A DNA stretch of 64,000 nucleotides from Roseivirga sp. 4D4 (GCF_001747095.1 NZ_MDGP01000001.1:1471001-1535000); one strand, 5' to 3'. Shown: positions 16,677 to 26,378, numbered from the stretch's first letter. Program-made: numbers and translations. Notes: a model not told the origin generated them from the letters alone.

Positions 16677-17795
16677 TTAAGACAATACTTTTTTGAGTTT
16701 CTCCGCGAAATACTGTACCTCTTCGATGGTGCCTGTGCTGATACGGCACCAGTCGGTATAGGGAGGAAATGCCCTTCCAACCCTCACACCCTCGGCAAGC
16801 ATCTGCTTATTGAAAGTATTGATATCCCTGCCGGTCTTGAAGAAGATGAAGTTGGTACTCGACTTGATATACTCCAGATCCAGATCGTCCATGGCGCTAT
16901 ACATAATATCCTTACAGGCCTTCACCTTGGACAAACTAAACTGATAGAATTCATCATCCTGCATAGCAGCCGCGGCAGCCTTAAGGGCCAGCACATTGGT
17001 GTAGGCCACAACATTGTCTCGAATAGTATTGGCTAATTCTGGCTTGGCAATCAGATAACCAATGCGGATGCCCGCCAGGCCATAGACCTTTGAAAAAGTT
17101 CTGGAAACGATCACGTTCTCCCCTTGCTTCACCAAAGTGGTCATCGAAGGATAGTCCTTTTCTTCAATAAAGTCATAATAGGCCTCATCGCTGAACACAA
17201 TGGCCTTTTTGGAAGCCGATTTACAGAAGTCCAATAATTTCTCTTTAGGAAGGATAGTGGAAGTCGGGTTATTGGGGTTACAAAGGAAGACCAGCTTGGT
17301 TTTGGACGATATCCTCCTGTACATCTCATCCACATCATGGGTCAGTGATTCGTCCAGATCTACCCAATTGATGGTCGCACCCCATTGCTTGGCATACATC
17401 ATCATAGCCAGGAAAGTCGGTCGGGCAGCAATGATTTCTCCCCCATTATTGGCGAAGGTCAAACCCGTAATTTTCAGACCTTCAGTCGATCCACCCGTGA
17501 TGACAATGTGATCTCTGGGCACACCTTCCTTCTCTGAAACCATATCCAAGAGCTCCTGAGAATAAGTATCAGGATAACGACAGCCAATTTTGAAGGCATC
17601 GACCATGGCTTGCCGCATCTTCTCTGATGGACCAAAGGGGTTCTCGTTGAAGTTAAGTTGAATGGGGTATTCTAGGTCTCTGGGGTTGAATTTGGCCTTC
17701 TCTTCGGCCGTGATTGATGATATGATACTGCCTCCGCTGAGGAGTGACAAGGCGCCCAAGGCACTGCCTCGTCTCATCCATTCTCTTCTGTCCAT
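16677..17795 (-). CDS. Tat-exported PLP aminotransferase, histidinol-phosphate aminotransferase-like
   Basis: A 372-aa fold-type I aminotransferase. The conserved elements are NENPFGPS near residue 50, LCNPNNPTS at 171-179, SDEAYYDF (Asp203 binds the pyridine nitrogen) and SRTFSKVYGLAG (Lys236 forms the Schiff base). What is unusual is the N-terminus: RREWMRRGSALGALSLLSGG is a twin-arginine-type export signal. This puts a PLP enzyme in the periplasm rather than in histidine biosynthesis. It starts the operon of dehydrogenase, DUF1080 and YcaQ-like genes, with 14 bases to the next start. An amino-sugar or keto-sugar substrate is a speculation from context. Confidence 0.85.
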   Translation of the reverse strand: MDRREWMRRGSALGALSLLSGGSIISSITAEEKAKFNPRDLEYPIQLNFNENPFGPSEKMRQAMVDAFKIGCRYPDTYSQELLDMVSEKEGVPRDHIVITGGSTEGLKITGLTFANNGGEIIAARPTFLAMMMYAKQWGATINWVDLDESLTHDVDEMYRRISSKTKLVFLCNPNNPTSTILPKEKLLDFCKSASKKAIVFSDEAYYDFIEEKDYPSMTTLVKQGENVIVSRTFSKVYGLAGIRIGYLIAKPELANTIRDNVVAYTNVLALKAAAAAMQDDEFYQFSLSKVKACKDIMYSAMDDLDLEYIKSSTNFIFFKTGRDINTFNKQMLAEGVRVGRAFPPYTDWCRISTGTIEEVQYFAEKLKKVLS

Positions 17796-17889
17796 GCTAT
17801 CTAAGGTTGATTACATGGAAGTTAATGAAATCTTTAGAAAGTTGAATCAGGGTAAGAGGCGTGCTATTTGAACTACCCTGATATAATCT

Positions 17890-20517
17890 TTACTCACTCC
17901 TTAAAATTTTCACAGGGTTGGTCGATGCCGCCTTGATCACTTGATGACTTATGGTGATGATGGCAATCAACAACAGACTTAAGGTTGGCCAGAGAAAGAT
18001 ATCCAGACTCATATCTATGCGATAGTGAAAGTTATTTAACCAGTCATTGCCCAACCAAAAGATTAATGGCAAAGCCACAAGATTTGCAACCAATACGAGC
18101 CCGAAGAATTGCCTGGAAAGTAGGATCATAATCTTGCTCAAAGAGCCTCCCAGCACCTTTCTAATACCCACCTCAGATAGTCTGGCCTGTACCGAGTAAG
18201 TCACAAGACCGTATAAGCCTAAACAGGCCAAAATTACCGCAAGGGATGAAAAGAGCCCCACCAATCTCGAAAGCCTGATTTCTTGATCGTACATTCTGGC
18301 AATGTCATCGTTGAGAAAGCTAATATTGAAAGGCGCCTCCGGAATAATCGCTTTGTAGTCCTTTTCAATAGACGATATTACCTGGGTCAGGTCATTGCCC
18401 TGAGTTTTGATCAGGAAGGTGGAAGGTACCGTAAACGGCATCACAATGGCCATAGGTGCTATTGGTGTATGTAAGGAACTGTAGTTAAAATCCTTCACCA
18501 CACCCACTACTACCCGGTCACGGTTGTTAAACTGCATTCTTTGTCCTACCGGGTCATCCAGCTTCATCTGTGCGACTGCGGTTTCGTTAAGTACCATGGC
18601 CACTGCCGTGTCATTGGGAAACTCCTTGGAGAAAAAGCGCCCTTGTGTGATTTCCAGGTCCATTAAGTCTATAAAGTCATGGCCGGTCTGGTAGTAATTC
18701 AATTGGAAGCTTTCATCATCCGAAGCCCCTTCTAAATGTGCAGGGCCGCTGCTCGATGAATTGCTAAACTGATGTGATGACGAGCTAAAGCCTGTGACAT
18801 AAGGGTTTCTCAGCATGGTATTCCTCAAAACATCATTACGCTCATTCATATCCACACCGAGCACATCTAATATGAGGACATTCTCCGTTTCAAAACCCAG
18901 TGGTTGCTCTCTCATATACTGTGTCTGCTTAATGATCAGGAAGCTACCTGTCAGCAAGACGATGGAAACTACAAATTGAAAGATGGTAAGCGCTTTCCGC
19001 ACGGTATTGCCCGTAGCAGAAGTCTTTAATTTGCCTCTTAGTGCCTTGATGGGACTAAAAGTGGAGAGTACGAATGAAGGATAAAGCCCTGCTAAGAATC
19101 CGATCAACAAGGTCACAGCCAATAATACCGGAAGAATCTTCAGCAGACCGCCAATGTCGGTTGGGAGAGTAATCTGTAACAGGTCCGCAAATAAGGGTTG
19201 CGCCAACCAGGTAAGTCCTATCGCGATGAACATGCTGGTTAAGGCGAGTAATATCGATTCCCAAAGAAACTGACTCTTGATTCTTGCACTTACCGCCCCC
19301 ATTACCTTTCTCATACCTATTTCCTTACCGCGATTGAGAGAAATTGCAGTAGAGAGATTCATGTAATTGAGACTGGCTACTACAAGTACCAGGATGGCAA
19401 TGGCCATCAAAGTGAAAATCGTGCTTTTGTCTCCCAGCCTGACTCCATCTCCCTGATTTGTAAAATGTCCATAATCCAGATAGAGGTTTTTCAAGGGTTG
19501 AAAGTGAGCCGTCACTTTGGTATCGGTTCTGGTATAGTTTTCTTCATAGAGCTCGGTTACTCTTGCTTCTAACTGCTTTACATCAAGCTCTGTATCAAGC
19601 GAGACATAAGTGTAAAAACCTCCCCATGCCCAGCTATTCAAATTGGCCAAATAGCCCTCTGGCACTACATAGGTATTAAATGAGATCAATAGCTCGAAGT
19701 CTAAATGCGTATTAGTGGGCAGCTCTTCGAAGACTCCTGTCACCCGGAGAGGCAGTTCATTGTCGAAGCGAATGATTCTGCCCATTGGGTTTTCATTGCC
19801 AAAAAACCTGGTGGCCAAATCCGGGGAAATAACGATGGAATTAGGTTCATCCAGTGCGGTCAACGGATCGCCCAGAGCCAATCGATAATCCATCATTTCC
19901 AGGAACATTGAATCAGCATAGAAGCCGCGTTCCAGCACGAAGGGATCATCTTCAATGAAATAGAGGTGCTCATCGGTTGTCCTCAAGCGCGTGACCTTAC
20001 CAATGCCCGGAAAGTTCTCCTTAATGGCAGGCGCTAATGCGGGCGGAGTTCTCACCCAATTGTAAGTCGCTGTGGGTCGTTCATAGGTACTCGTCACCCG
20101 ATAAATGTTATCAGCATTTTGATGGAAGTTATCAAAACTCAGCTCCTGCTGTATATAGATAAAAATGATCAAGCTACTGACTAAACCGACTGCCAGTCCC
20201 AATAAGTTGATCAAAGAAAAGAGTGGGTTCTTTTTGAGGTTTCTGAGGGTGATCAAAGTGTAATTTCTCAGCATAGCCGTATGGTTTTTAGCATACCAGG
20301 TGCTCGGTTTGCTTGATTTCAAAGTATGGCGATTGACAAAAGTGAAGACGTTCTGCCAGTAGTGAAGCCTGGCACGTAGCAGCTTTCCCTGCTGAGCCTG
20401 TTTAAAGAATTGCTCCTGCATATCGCCTAATATGCTATCGGCCAATTCATTCTTACAATAGGCCTTGAAAATGCGCGTGGCCAGCTTGGGAGGCTTTATG
20501 GGAGTGTTCTTGCTCAA
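17890..20517 (-). CDS. ABC transporter permease, FtsX/MacB type with N-terminal permease-prefix domain
   Basis: An 875-aa protein. The first ~85 residues are the soluble prefix domain found in PadR-linked permeases (FKAYCKNELADSILGDMQEQF). Then comes the standard MacB pattern twice: TM1 (NPLFSLINLLGLAVGLVSSL), MacB periplasmic core domain, three FtsX TM segments (DKSTIFTLMAIAILVLVVASL and following), then a second half ending in three more TMs and NPVKILRSE. MacB-type permeases work as mechanotransmitters for efflux or lipoprotein/peptide export together with a separate ATPase, which is not in this window. It overlaps the PadR gene by 4 bases (ATGA), so they are co-translated. Confidence 0.92.
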   Translation of the reverse strand: MSKNTPIKPPKLATRIFKAYCKNELADSILGDMQEQFFKQAQQGKLLRARLHYWQNVFTFVNRHTLKSSKPSTWYAKNHTAMLRNYTLITLRNLKKNPLFSLINLLGLAVGLVSSLIIFIYIQQELSFDNFHQNADNIYRVTSTYERPTATYNWVRTPPALAPAIKENFPGIGKVTRLRTTDEHLYFIEDDPFVLERGFYADSMFLEMMDYRLALGDPLTALDEPNSIVISPDLATRFFGNENPMGRIIRFDNELPLRVTGVFEELPTNTHLDFELLISFNTYVVPEGYLANLNSWAWGGFYTYVSLDTELDVKQLEARVTELYEENYTRTDTKVTAHFQPLKNLYLDYGHFTNQGDGVRLGDKSTIFTLMAIAILVLVVASLNYMNLSTAISLNRGKEIGMRKVMGAVSARIKSQFLWESILLALTSMFIAIGLTWLAQPLFADLLQITLPTDIGGLLKILPVLLAVTLLIGFLAGLYPSFVLSTFSPIKALRGKLKTSATGNTVRKALTIFQFVVSIVLLTGSFLIIKQTQYMREQPLGFETENVLILDVLGVDMNERNDVLRNTMLRNPYVTGFSSSSHQFSNSSSSGPAHLEGASDDESFQLNYYQTGHDFIDLMDLEITQGRFFSKEFPNDTAVAMVLNETAVAQMKLDDPVGQRMQFNNRDRVVVGVVKDFNYSSLHTPIAPMAIVMPFTVPSTFLIKTQGNDLTQVISSIEKDYKAIIPEAPFNISFLNDDIARMYDQEIRLSRLVGLFSSLAVILACLGLYGLVTYSVQARLSEVGIRKVLGGSLSKIMILLSRQFFGLVLVANLVALPLIFWLGNDWLNNFHYRIDMSLDIFLWPTLSLLLIAIITISHQVIKAASTNPVKILRSE

Positions 20518-20849
20518 CCTTTTGGAATGTCTAATACGTTATTTGGAATCTGGTTCCACAGTATCTTTCGGGCTTCCTGAGTTTCGACTAGGGCCCGCTT
20601 GCCCAAAGTGGTAATGGTAAAGTGGCGCTTCTTTCTGCCTCCTCTTAAAGTGGATGTATCCCCTATCCTCGACTCCACAAGCCCTTTCTCTTCGAGGCGA
20701 TACAAAGAAGTATGTACACTGCTCAATTTGACCGATCGCTTTAACTGCTCCTCGATGGCTTCCGTAACCGATAGCCCATAAGCCTGGTCATGCTGAGCCG
20801 CTACCACCAGTAGGACGATCTCCTCAAATTCTCCAATAGCCTGTCTCAT
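20514..20849 (-). CDS. PadR-family transcriptional regulator
   Basis: About 111 aa from the ATG at 20849 (a TTG at 20876 gives a longer form). The winged-helix PadR core is plain: GEFEEIVLLVVAAQHDQAYG, then SSVHTSLYRLEEKGLVESR (recognition helix) and GGRKKRHFTITTLGKRAL (wing). It overlaps the permease start by 4 bases and very likely controls the permease operon in response to a ligand or envelope stress. This PadR-plus-permease pair is frequent in Cytophagales. Confidence 0.9.
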   Translation of the reverse strand: MRQAIGEFEEIVLLVVAAQHDQAYGLSVTEAIEEQLKRSVKLSSVHTSLYRLEEKGLVESRIGDTSTLRGGRKKRHFTITTLGKRALVETQEARKILWNQIPNNVLDIPKG

Positions 20850-20948
20850 ATAGGTTTTTACTATTTTGTAAAACAACTAAAGAAACGAAGGGGAAAAGAA
20901 AAGGTTATCTTGAAGATTGTGATGATACGGTAAGGCGCCTTGAAGGAC

Positions 20949-23483
20949 CTAGAAGGTTACTTTCAACTGGATATTGGGAGAAAAGCCCAGGCCGTAGCGA
21001 ATGGTATTATTGATATTGACATTCTCCTGAAAGGCATTGATGATGTTTTGCCGATCATAAACATTCAATATGGAAAAGCCCAAAATGCCTCTCCACGGTG
21101 CATTAGGCTTAGAAAATCTATAAGAGGCAGACAAATCCAATTGATGCTGCGCTGGAAAATTGCCCGTATACTCAATATCGTATTGGTTACCATTATTGTC
21201 CAGCACCTCATCCCTGTCGGCCTCATAGACCGGCACACCCGACATCAGGCTCCACGATGCCGCCAAATTCCATCGACCCACAGGTGCAAGGAACTTCAGA
21301 TTGAGTACATGGCGCTGGTCATAGAAGGCATCTCTGGTGACCAATCTTCTGGGTCCCTGCTGCTGCTCGACTCTAAAGGTTTCTTCTGCATGACTCAAAG
21401 AATAGCTTAGCCAGGACTCGAAACCTCTCCATCGTTTCTTCGCCAGAAAATCGATGCCTTTCACATTGAGATCTCCTGTAATAATGGGGACCTGACCGGT
21501 ACCAGGTCGAATCACATTTTTGACGTCCTTGTCGTACAGTTCGATATCGAAAAGCCAGCTACCATGATCGAGCAAGGCACCCATCATATATTGCTTCCCC
21601 CTTAGCACTGGAATGTTCTCATCGACCAATAACCAGAACTGATTCTGAATCCTAAAGTCATCGAAGTCATTGGCGAAATTCTGCCTCACATATTGATAAG
21701 AACCTGTCGCTGAACCCTTGAAGAACAATGACTTAGACACCAAATAAGTAACAAATAGTTTAGGTGCAAAAAACGACTGATCACCCACCGAAAAATGATT
21801 GGATCGGATACCCGCATCCACGATCAGCTTATCGCTAAACTGATGTTTTAAACTGAGGTATAAGGCGTTGATATCACCATTACCACTTCGTCTATCGACC
21901 ACCTGAGGGTTGTCTCCATCGATCGTATCATCGAAAGTGATATCATGGTTCGAGAACTCATATCCCGCATTCAAATCTGTCTTTTGATCGAGCTCTACAT
22001 TGAGTGCTACATCTAACCTTTGATCGTCAATTCCATTTTTGACAAACTCCCTGTTTACACCATTGCCATTGTTCCTGGGTTCGGTACGTTGCTCCTCCAA
22101 TCTGAATTGCGAAGAAGTATATCGTGTTCTCAAATTGACGGCATCAGAGAGTTGCCCCTGCCACTCCAGGGTCAGCCCCCAGTTGTCTAGCTCGGACGTT
22201 TCCGTTTCCAATCGGTTCTGGTTGGGCGAGAACAGGTCATAGGAAAAGTCATTGCCGATATTGAGGAAACTCAAGCTTAAATGATGTCGCTGGCCAGGTT
22301 TATAAATGAGCTTACCATTGATATCACTAAAGCCAATATTCAGGTTTCGGAGCTCTATAGGCCCATTCAGCGCAATATCTGAAATTCTGCTTCCTTGAAA
22401 GTTCAGGTCATAATAAGCTTCCAGTTTTGGAGGCATATTGCCGAATACATTCGCTCTTCCCGACAGGATAAGCCCTAACTTATCTTTCACGATGGGCAGC
22501 CTCAATTCCAAGCCTGAAGTCACCGTATTGGTCATCAGGCCAATACTTGCCGAATCAGGCACATGTTGCTGGGTTTTGATATCGATCACCCCTCCTACAC
22601 GACCGCCCCAGGAAGCAGGCAATCCACTTCTGTAAATGCTGATCTTATCTACGATCCCCGGGTTATAGGGCGAAAAGGTCCCGAAGAAATGTCCTGTATG
22701 GTAAATGGGGATATTATCGAAAAGGGTCAGGTTTTGGTCGAAAGGTCCTCCCCTTAGATTAAGACTACCGGGCTTGCCATTGGGTGATCGAATGCCGGGG
22801 ATAGCCTGCAGCACCTGATAAACATCTCCATCCGTTTCTCCCGCGATCAGGCTGAGGTCCGTCATATCGACTTCGATGCGATGATCTCCCAAGACGGAAT
22901 TAACTCCTGTGGTGATATAAGACAGGATGGTAACATCCCCCAAATCGGTGGTTTCGGCCTTCATTTCCACCACACCGCCTTTGGACTTTAAGTCCCCAAC
23001 AGTAGTTGCCACCGGGTGGTAGAAAGAGGTATTGATGGTAATAGAGTCCGTTATAAAGGTGTTTTGAACCGTATAGCGACCTTCCTGAGGAAGTAAATAG
23101 GTAGGCGATTCATTGTTGAGCGACACGTAGATCAAATCGATCGGCCGTTGATCATCGATATCTCGTGCGCTGAATTCAAGGTTTGAACGAATGGGGATCA
23201 CCAGAATACCATTCGACCCGACCCGTTCGAAACTTAAAGGAAGTCCATCACTGATTCTTTCCAAGGATGCCTCTAAAGACTCACTCGTATTATCAAAGCG
23301 CAATTGAAGTGCTTGTATCAGCCTTGGATTGTAGGAAAAAACAACCTTGTGTTTCTGTTCCAGGCTTTTGAAAACCTCAATGATCGATGCTCGGGATTGG
23401 GCTACACCCCATTGTCCAGCCCCCAATAGCAAACAGCATGTCCATACAAAACAAGTCGACCTAAGGCTTTTGAGCATATTCAA
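20949..23483 (-). CDS. TonB-dependent receptor with N-terminal STN signalling domain
   Basis: An 844-aa outer-membrane protein with signal peptide (to ~residue 29), an STN/secretin domain (VFKSLEQKHKVVFSYNPRLI, residues ~36-98) that talks to the FecR anti-sigma factor, a linker, a plug (~200-310: LQAIPGIRSPNGKPGSLNLRG, then GGRVGGVIDIKT) and a beta-barrel to the C-terminal aromatic residue (LKVTF). It has no SusD partner, so an iron-siderophore or small ligand is more likely than a polysaccharide. Start ATG 23483 is 14 bases from the FecR stop. The three genes form a cell-surface signalling operon. Confidence 0.92.
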   Translation of the reverse strand: MNMLKSLRSTCFVWTCCLLLGAGQWGVAQSRASIIEVFKSLEQKHKVVFSYNPRLIQALQLRFDNTSESLEASLERISDGLPLSFERVGSNGILVIPIRSNLEFSARDIDDQRPIDLIYVSLNNESPTYLLPQEGRYTVQNTFITDSITINTSFYHPVATTVGDLKSKGGVVEMKAETTDLGDVTILSYITTGVNSVLGDHRIEVDMTDLSLIAGETDGDVYQVLQAIPGIRSPNGKPGSLNLRGGPFDQNLTLFDNIPIYHTGHFFGTFSPYNPGIVDKISIYRSGLPASWGGRVGGVIDIKTQQHVPDSASIGLMTNTVTSGLELRLPIVKDKLGLILSGRANVFGNMPPKLEAYYDLNFQGSRISDIALNGPIELRNLNIGFSDINGKLIYKPGQRHHLSLSFLNIGNDFSYDLFSPNQNRLETETSELDNWGLTLEWQGQLSDAVNLRTRYTSSQFRLEEQRTEPRNNGNGVNREFVKNGIDDQRLDVALNVELDQKTDLNAGYEFSNHDITFDDTIDGDNPQVVDRRSGNGDINALYLSLKHQFSDKLIVDAGIRSNHFSVGDQSFFAPKLFVTYLVSKSLFFKGSATGSYQYVRQNFANDFDDFRIQNQFWLLVDENIPVLRGKQYMMGALLDHGSWLFDIELYDKDVKNVIRPGTGQVPIITGDLNVKGIDFLAKKRWRGFESWLSYSLSHAEETFRVEQQQGPRRLVTRDAFYDQRHVLNLKFLAPVGRWNLAASWSLMSGVPVYEADRDEVLDNNGNQYDIEYTGNFPAQHQLDLSASYRFSKPNAPWRGILGFSILNVYDRQNIINAFQENVNINNTIRYGLGFSPNIQLKVTF

Positions 23484-23497
23484 AGATGAAGCGGCTT

Positions 23498-24415
23498 TTA
23501 TTCAAAAACAACTGTTCCGTCAGCACCAAGGGTATATGCGATCTCTAAAGGAGTGAATATGGAGCGTAAGGCTTCCTCCAGGTTGTTATGCGAGAAGCTA
23601 CCCGAATAGCTTTCATCGGCAAGGTCGTCCGGCAGATTGATCTCCACCTGATAGTATCTCTTGAGGTCATTGACGACATCATCGAGGTCTGTTAATTCAT
23701 AAATACTCAAAGCCCCCGTCCAGTTGGGTGTTCTGTTATTGAAGGAAACCCTTTCAAAGGTTCCGTTTTCGAACAAAATTCCCTCACCCGGTTTCAGTAT
23801 TTCTTGCCGATCGCTTGAGATCACCGCAACACTTCCCTCGAAGCAATTGACTTTCAGGGCACCATTGATCGTTTGCACATCGAACTCGGTACCCAGCACG
23901 GTGACATCGCCATAGGCCGTATTCACGGTAAACTTAGCCCCAGACTCTACGTCAAAGAAGGCCTGACCTTCCAGATCAATCAGTCTTTCATCTTCCCAGG
24001 CACCTTTATCATAGCTGGCACTGGAAACGGCACCCAAAGTAATGATAGAGCCATTAGGCAATTCGTGCTCAATAGTTTCTGCCAAGCCAGTATTGAGGTC
24101 TACCAAACCACTATTGGTGTTAGCGTCATAGACAAACCAAACGGTAGCCAATAAGGCAATGGCCGCAGCAACTCTGAGGAAAGGTCTAAAGCTGATGACC
24201 TTGGTTTCGGGTTTAGGCGCAGCGGTTTTTGCTCGAAGTCTTTGGAGACTTGCTTCGGTATCCACCGGAGGCAGTGACCAGGTGCTAACATCATCCAGCA
24301 CCGCTTTGAGATCACCCAGATCATCTCTTTGTGCGAGAGTAGCCTTCTCCTCTTCGGAGAGGTCTCCGCTAAGCCAGCGGGCAATAATTTCTTTATTTTC
24401 GAGTTCTGCGCTCAC
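23498..24415 (-). CDS. FecR-family anti-sigma factor
   Basis: A 305-aa protein: N-terminal cytoplasmic helical domain that binds the sigma factor (IIARWLSGDLSEEEKATL), one TM helix at ~80-97, then the periplasmic FecR domain (HELPNGSIITLGAVSSASYD, VNTAYGDVTVLGTEFDVQ, ILKPGEGILFENG) and a C-terminal STN-like DUF4974 domain (YELTDLDDVVNDLKRYYQVE). It relays occupancy of the downstream TonB receptor to the upstream sigma factor. Order sigma-fecR-receptor and short spacings support one operon. Confidence 0.94.
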   Translation of the reverse strand: MSAELENKEIIARWLSGDLSEEEKATLAQRDDLGDLKAVLDDVSTWSLPPVDTEASLQRLRAKTAAPKPETKVISFRPFLRVAAAIALLATVWFVYDANTNSGLVDLNTGLAETIEHELPNGSIITLGAVSSASYDKGAWEDERLIDLEGQAFFDVESGAKFTVNTAYGDVTVLGTEFDVQTINGALKVNCFEGSVAVISSDRQEILKPGEGILFENGTFERVSFNNRTPNWTGALSIYELTDLDDVVNDLKRYYQVEINLPDDLADESYSGSFSHNNLEEALRSIFTPLEIAYTLGADGTVVFE

Positions 24416-24458
24416 AATTAACTAACGAGGGACTTTCAGGCTCACCCAACCCCCAGGC

Positions 24459-24971
24459 TTAAATATTTTTAAATTCTTCTATTCTGTCTTTTAGTTTGAC
24501 CAAAGCCTTGGCCATGCGTTTCTCCACTGCCGTCTGGCTCACTCCCAGCATTTCAGCGATTTCCTTATACGTATGCTTCTCGATTCTATTCAGTAAGAAT
24601 ACCTCACGCTGCCCTTCGGGCAAATCTGAGATCACCTCCTCTATCCGCTGACGGAACTCTTCTGTTCTCAGGATATGGTAAGGGTCTTCATTATTCTGCT
24701 GGGTGATTTGATCCTTCTCGAATTTGAGAGAGACCTTTTTGGAACGTACCTGATCCAGAAACAAGCGATTGGCCACGGTATGGACAAAGCCCGTCACCTT
24801 TTCAAAAAGTACATCCGCACACTTTTGCCAAAGGCGGATAAAGCTCTCCTGCGCGATATCCTCCGCCTGGTCTAAGTCACCACATTTATAATAGACGTAG
24901 TTCCTTAAACCCGTAAAATGCTTGCGGTATAAGCTGTTATAAACCTCCTCTTGACAGACTGATTCCTGCAT
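24459..24971 (-). CDS. ECF RNA polymerase sigma factor (FecI-like)
   Basis: A 170-aa sigma-70 ECF protein. Region 2 shows YRKHFTGLRNYVYYKCGDLD and AEDIAQESFIRLWQ; region 4 shows ISDLPEGQREVFLLNRIEK and the helix-turn-helix YKEIAEMLGVSQTAVEKRM. It directs transcription of its own operon, including the anti-sigma and TonB receptor genes that follow. Downstream spacing to fecR is 43 bases. Confidence 0.95.
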   Translation of the reverse strand: MQESVCQEEVYNSLYRKHFTGLRNYVYYKCGDLDQAEDIAQESFIRLWQKCADVLFEKVTGFVHTVANRLFLDQVRSKKVSLKFEKDQITQQNNEDPYHILRTEEFRQRIEEVISDLPEGQREVFLLNRIEKHTYKEIAEMLGVSQTAVEKRMAKALVKLKDRIEEFKNI

Positions 24972-25102
24972 TGCCCTGAAAGTACATAATTACCCGGAAT
25001 TTGCATTAGAAAATCTATTCCGTAGCCAAGGCATAAACTTAGGTTTGATTATTTGCCATGGAAAGATGGAGTGGAATTATTTGGGGTCTGGTAAGTCTAG
25101 GA

Positions 25103-25492
25103 CTATTCTTTCACAGCATCGAAGAATAACAACTTAGCGGTAGGATCTTCTGGGTTCTCCACTGGCCATTCTTTCAACACCATTTTATTAGATGAGAGCT
25201 CTTTGATCACAAACCTTGTATTATCAAAAAACAGCAAGCTATCATTCTGTATTAGCATATCACTGTCTCTATTAACCACCCCTGCATACCTAATATGTGC
25301 TTTCTTTTTCTTCAGGTCGAATCGAACCTCATAAAGTGGTTTAAAGAGGTCACCCCATGCATCTCGTTCCCTACCAGTCACCCATTTTCTTTTTACTTCT
25401 TTCCATTTACCTTCTAAATCCAAGTGGTCAATTTGAGGAGTATTAGGTAGGACTACCAAAAAAAATAGTGCCAAAGCGAAGGTTTTATGCAT
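25103..25492 (-). CDS. Small secreted hypothetical protein
   Basis: A 129-aa protein with an N-terminal hydrophobic signal (FALALFFLVVLPNTP) and a beta-rich body beginning LDLEGKWKEVKRKW, reminiscent of lipocalin-like or extracellular small-domain proteins (GKW start). No conserved catalytic residues are visible and no family is claimed. It is a single gene, convergent with nothing close and upstream-divergent from the SPFH-like lipoprotein gene. Confidence 0.65.
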   Translation of the reverse strand: MHKTFALALFFLVVLPNTPQIDHLDLEGKWKEVKRKWVTGRERDAWGDLFKPLYEVRFDLKKKKAHIRYAGVVNRDSDMLIQNDSLLFFDNTRFVIKELSSNKMVLKEWPVENPEDPTAKLLFFDAVKE

Positions 25493-25612
25493 AAGGACGA
25501 AAGACTAGATTAATAAGCAATTATAAGTATTCTTTGATCAAAGCCCCTAGGGTCTTAGCGGCCAATTTGCAAAGAGTTGGTTATTGAAGAACTTTTAAAC
25601 ACATTTCGTAAT

Positions 25613-25620
25613 TAGATTTG
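25613..25620 (+). promoter_or_regulatory. Candidate -7 promoter element (TAGATTTG)
   Basis: Exact match to TAnnTTTG, 14 bases before the ATG at 25635. The matching -33 box is not at ideal spacing. Confidence 0.35.
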
Positions 25621-25634
25621 ATTCTAAACCGACA

Positions 25635-26081
25635 ATGAGAAAACCCTTAGTAATACTAGTTACTCTCATCCTCTTCTCATGTGCAAAGAAGGACGAACCT
25701 GTTACTCATGGTTTTGATATGTTGTTCAACGCACTCGATAAGAAGGCAAATTCGTTTAACATTGGCATCAGATCGGATCTCGTTTATACAGAGAGTACTG
25801 AAGCTAATTTTGAAAAAGAGTACGGCTCAGAGTATAAGGATGCCTTTCTCATCCCCATTTTCAAACGTATTGCACGGACGAACTTGAAAAACTACTCAGC
25901 AGGAGAAATTTACAACTACCAACGTCCTGAAATTGAGAGAAAAATCCTAGACCAAACAAAATTGGCGTTCGATTCAATTGACATTGAAGTGACAAGGTTT
26001 TTCATTACCACAATAGAAATACCCGATGATTTAATGAAGAGGCTCGAACAAGAGCACCTCGAAAGAAAGGGTAAAAACTAA
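25635..26081 (+). CDS. Small lipoprotein resembling the C-terminal half of an SPFH/prohibitin domain
   Basis: A 148-aa protein with lipobox LILFSC (Cys near residue 17). The body follows the SPFH pattern: YKDAFLIPIFKRIARTNLKN, then YSAGEIYNYQRPEIERKI, then FDSIDIEVTRFFITTIEIP and a charged helix (DDLMKRLEQEH). These match the part of prohibitin/stomatin domains after the beta core. The usual N-terminal beta strands and the long coiled-coil tail are both absent, and the lipobox indicates extracytoplasmic location. It may be a degenerate or miniature SPFH protein. Function unknown. Confidence 0.6.
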   Translation: MRKPLVILVTLILFSCAKKDEPVTHGFDMLFNALDKKANSFNIGIRSDLVYTESTEANFEKEYGSEYKDAFLIPIFKRIARTNLKNYSAGEIYNYQRPEIERKILDQTKLAFDSIDIEVTRFFITTIEIPDDLMKRLEQEHLERKGKN

Positions 26082-26249
26082 TCATAAGAGTATGAGGTAA
26101 CTCTATATTCATCATTCAGCCTTTAACATTCTATCCCCCATTTATCACCACAAACCGCCTTCCAAATTTTCCATTTGTGATTATACTCATATTTTCTTTT
26201 CTTCATAATAGATAAAACACAACAATACCATATACTCTCTGTGCTTTTC

Positions 26250-26366
26250 TATACAAGGTAAATGTGCCTATAGCATCCTATAATTGGTTGGCTAACGCTC
26301 ATTTTTTGTGAACTATTAGAGATATAGCGCTCATAAAGCGAGCCTTGTATAACGTTGTCAATAATT
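26250..26366. repeat. Structured spacer before the CBS-HEPN gene, attC-like
   Basis: TATACAAGG (26250-26258) and CCTTGTATA (26343-26351) are perfect inverted repeats. AATTGGTTGGCTAACG (26282-26297) and CGTTGTCAATAATT (26353-26366) are an imperfect inverted pair about 85 bases end to end. The layout resembles integron attC folds, but no integrase is nearby. The rest of the gap 26082-26378 is AT-rich with no gene. Confidence 0.35.
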
Positions 26367-26378
26367 ATAAAGACAAAA

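Noticed and set aside
16663..16749. Longer N-terminus of the PVC-type dehydrogenase
   Set aside because: It overlaps the aminotransferase gene and comes before a proper lipoprotein signal starting at 16662.
20850..20876. Upstream TTG start for PadR
   Set aside because: The PadR domain normally begins right before GEFEE; ATG at 20849 fits better.
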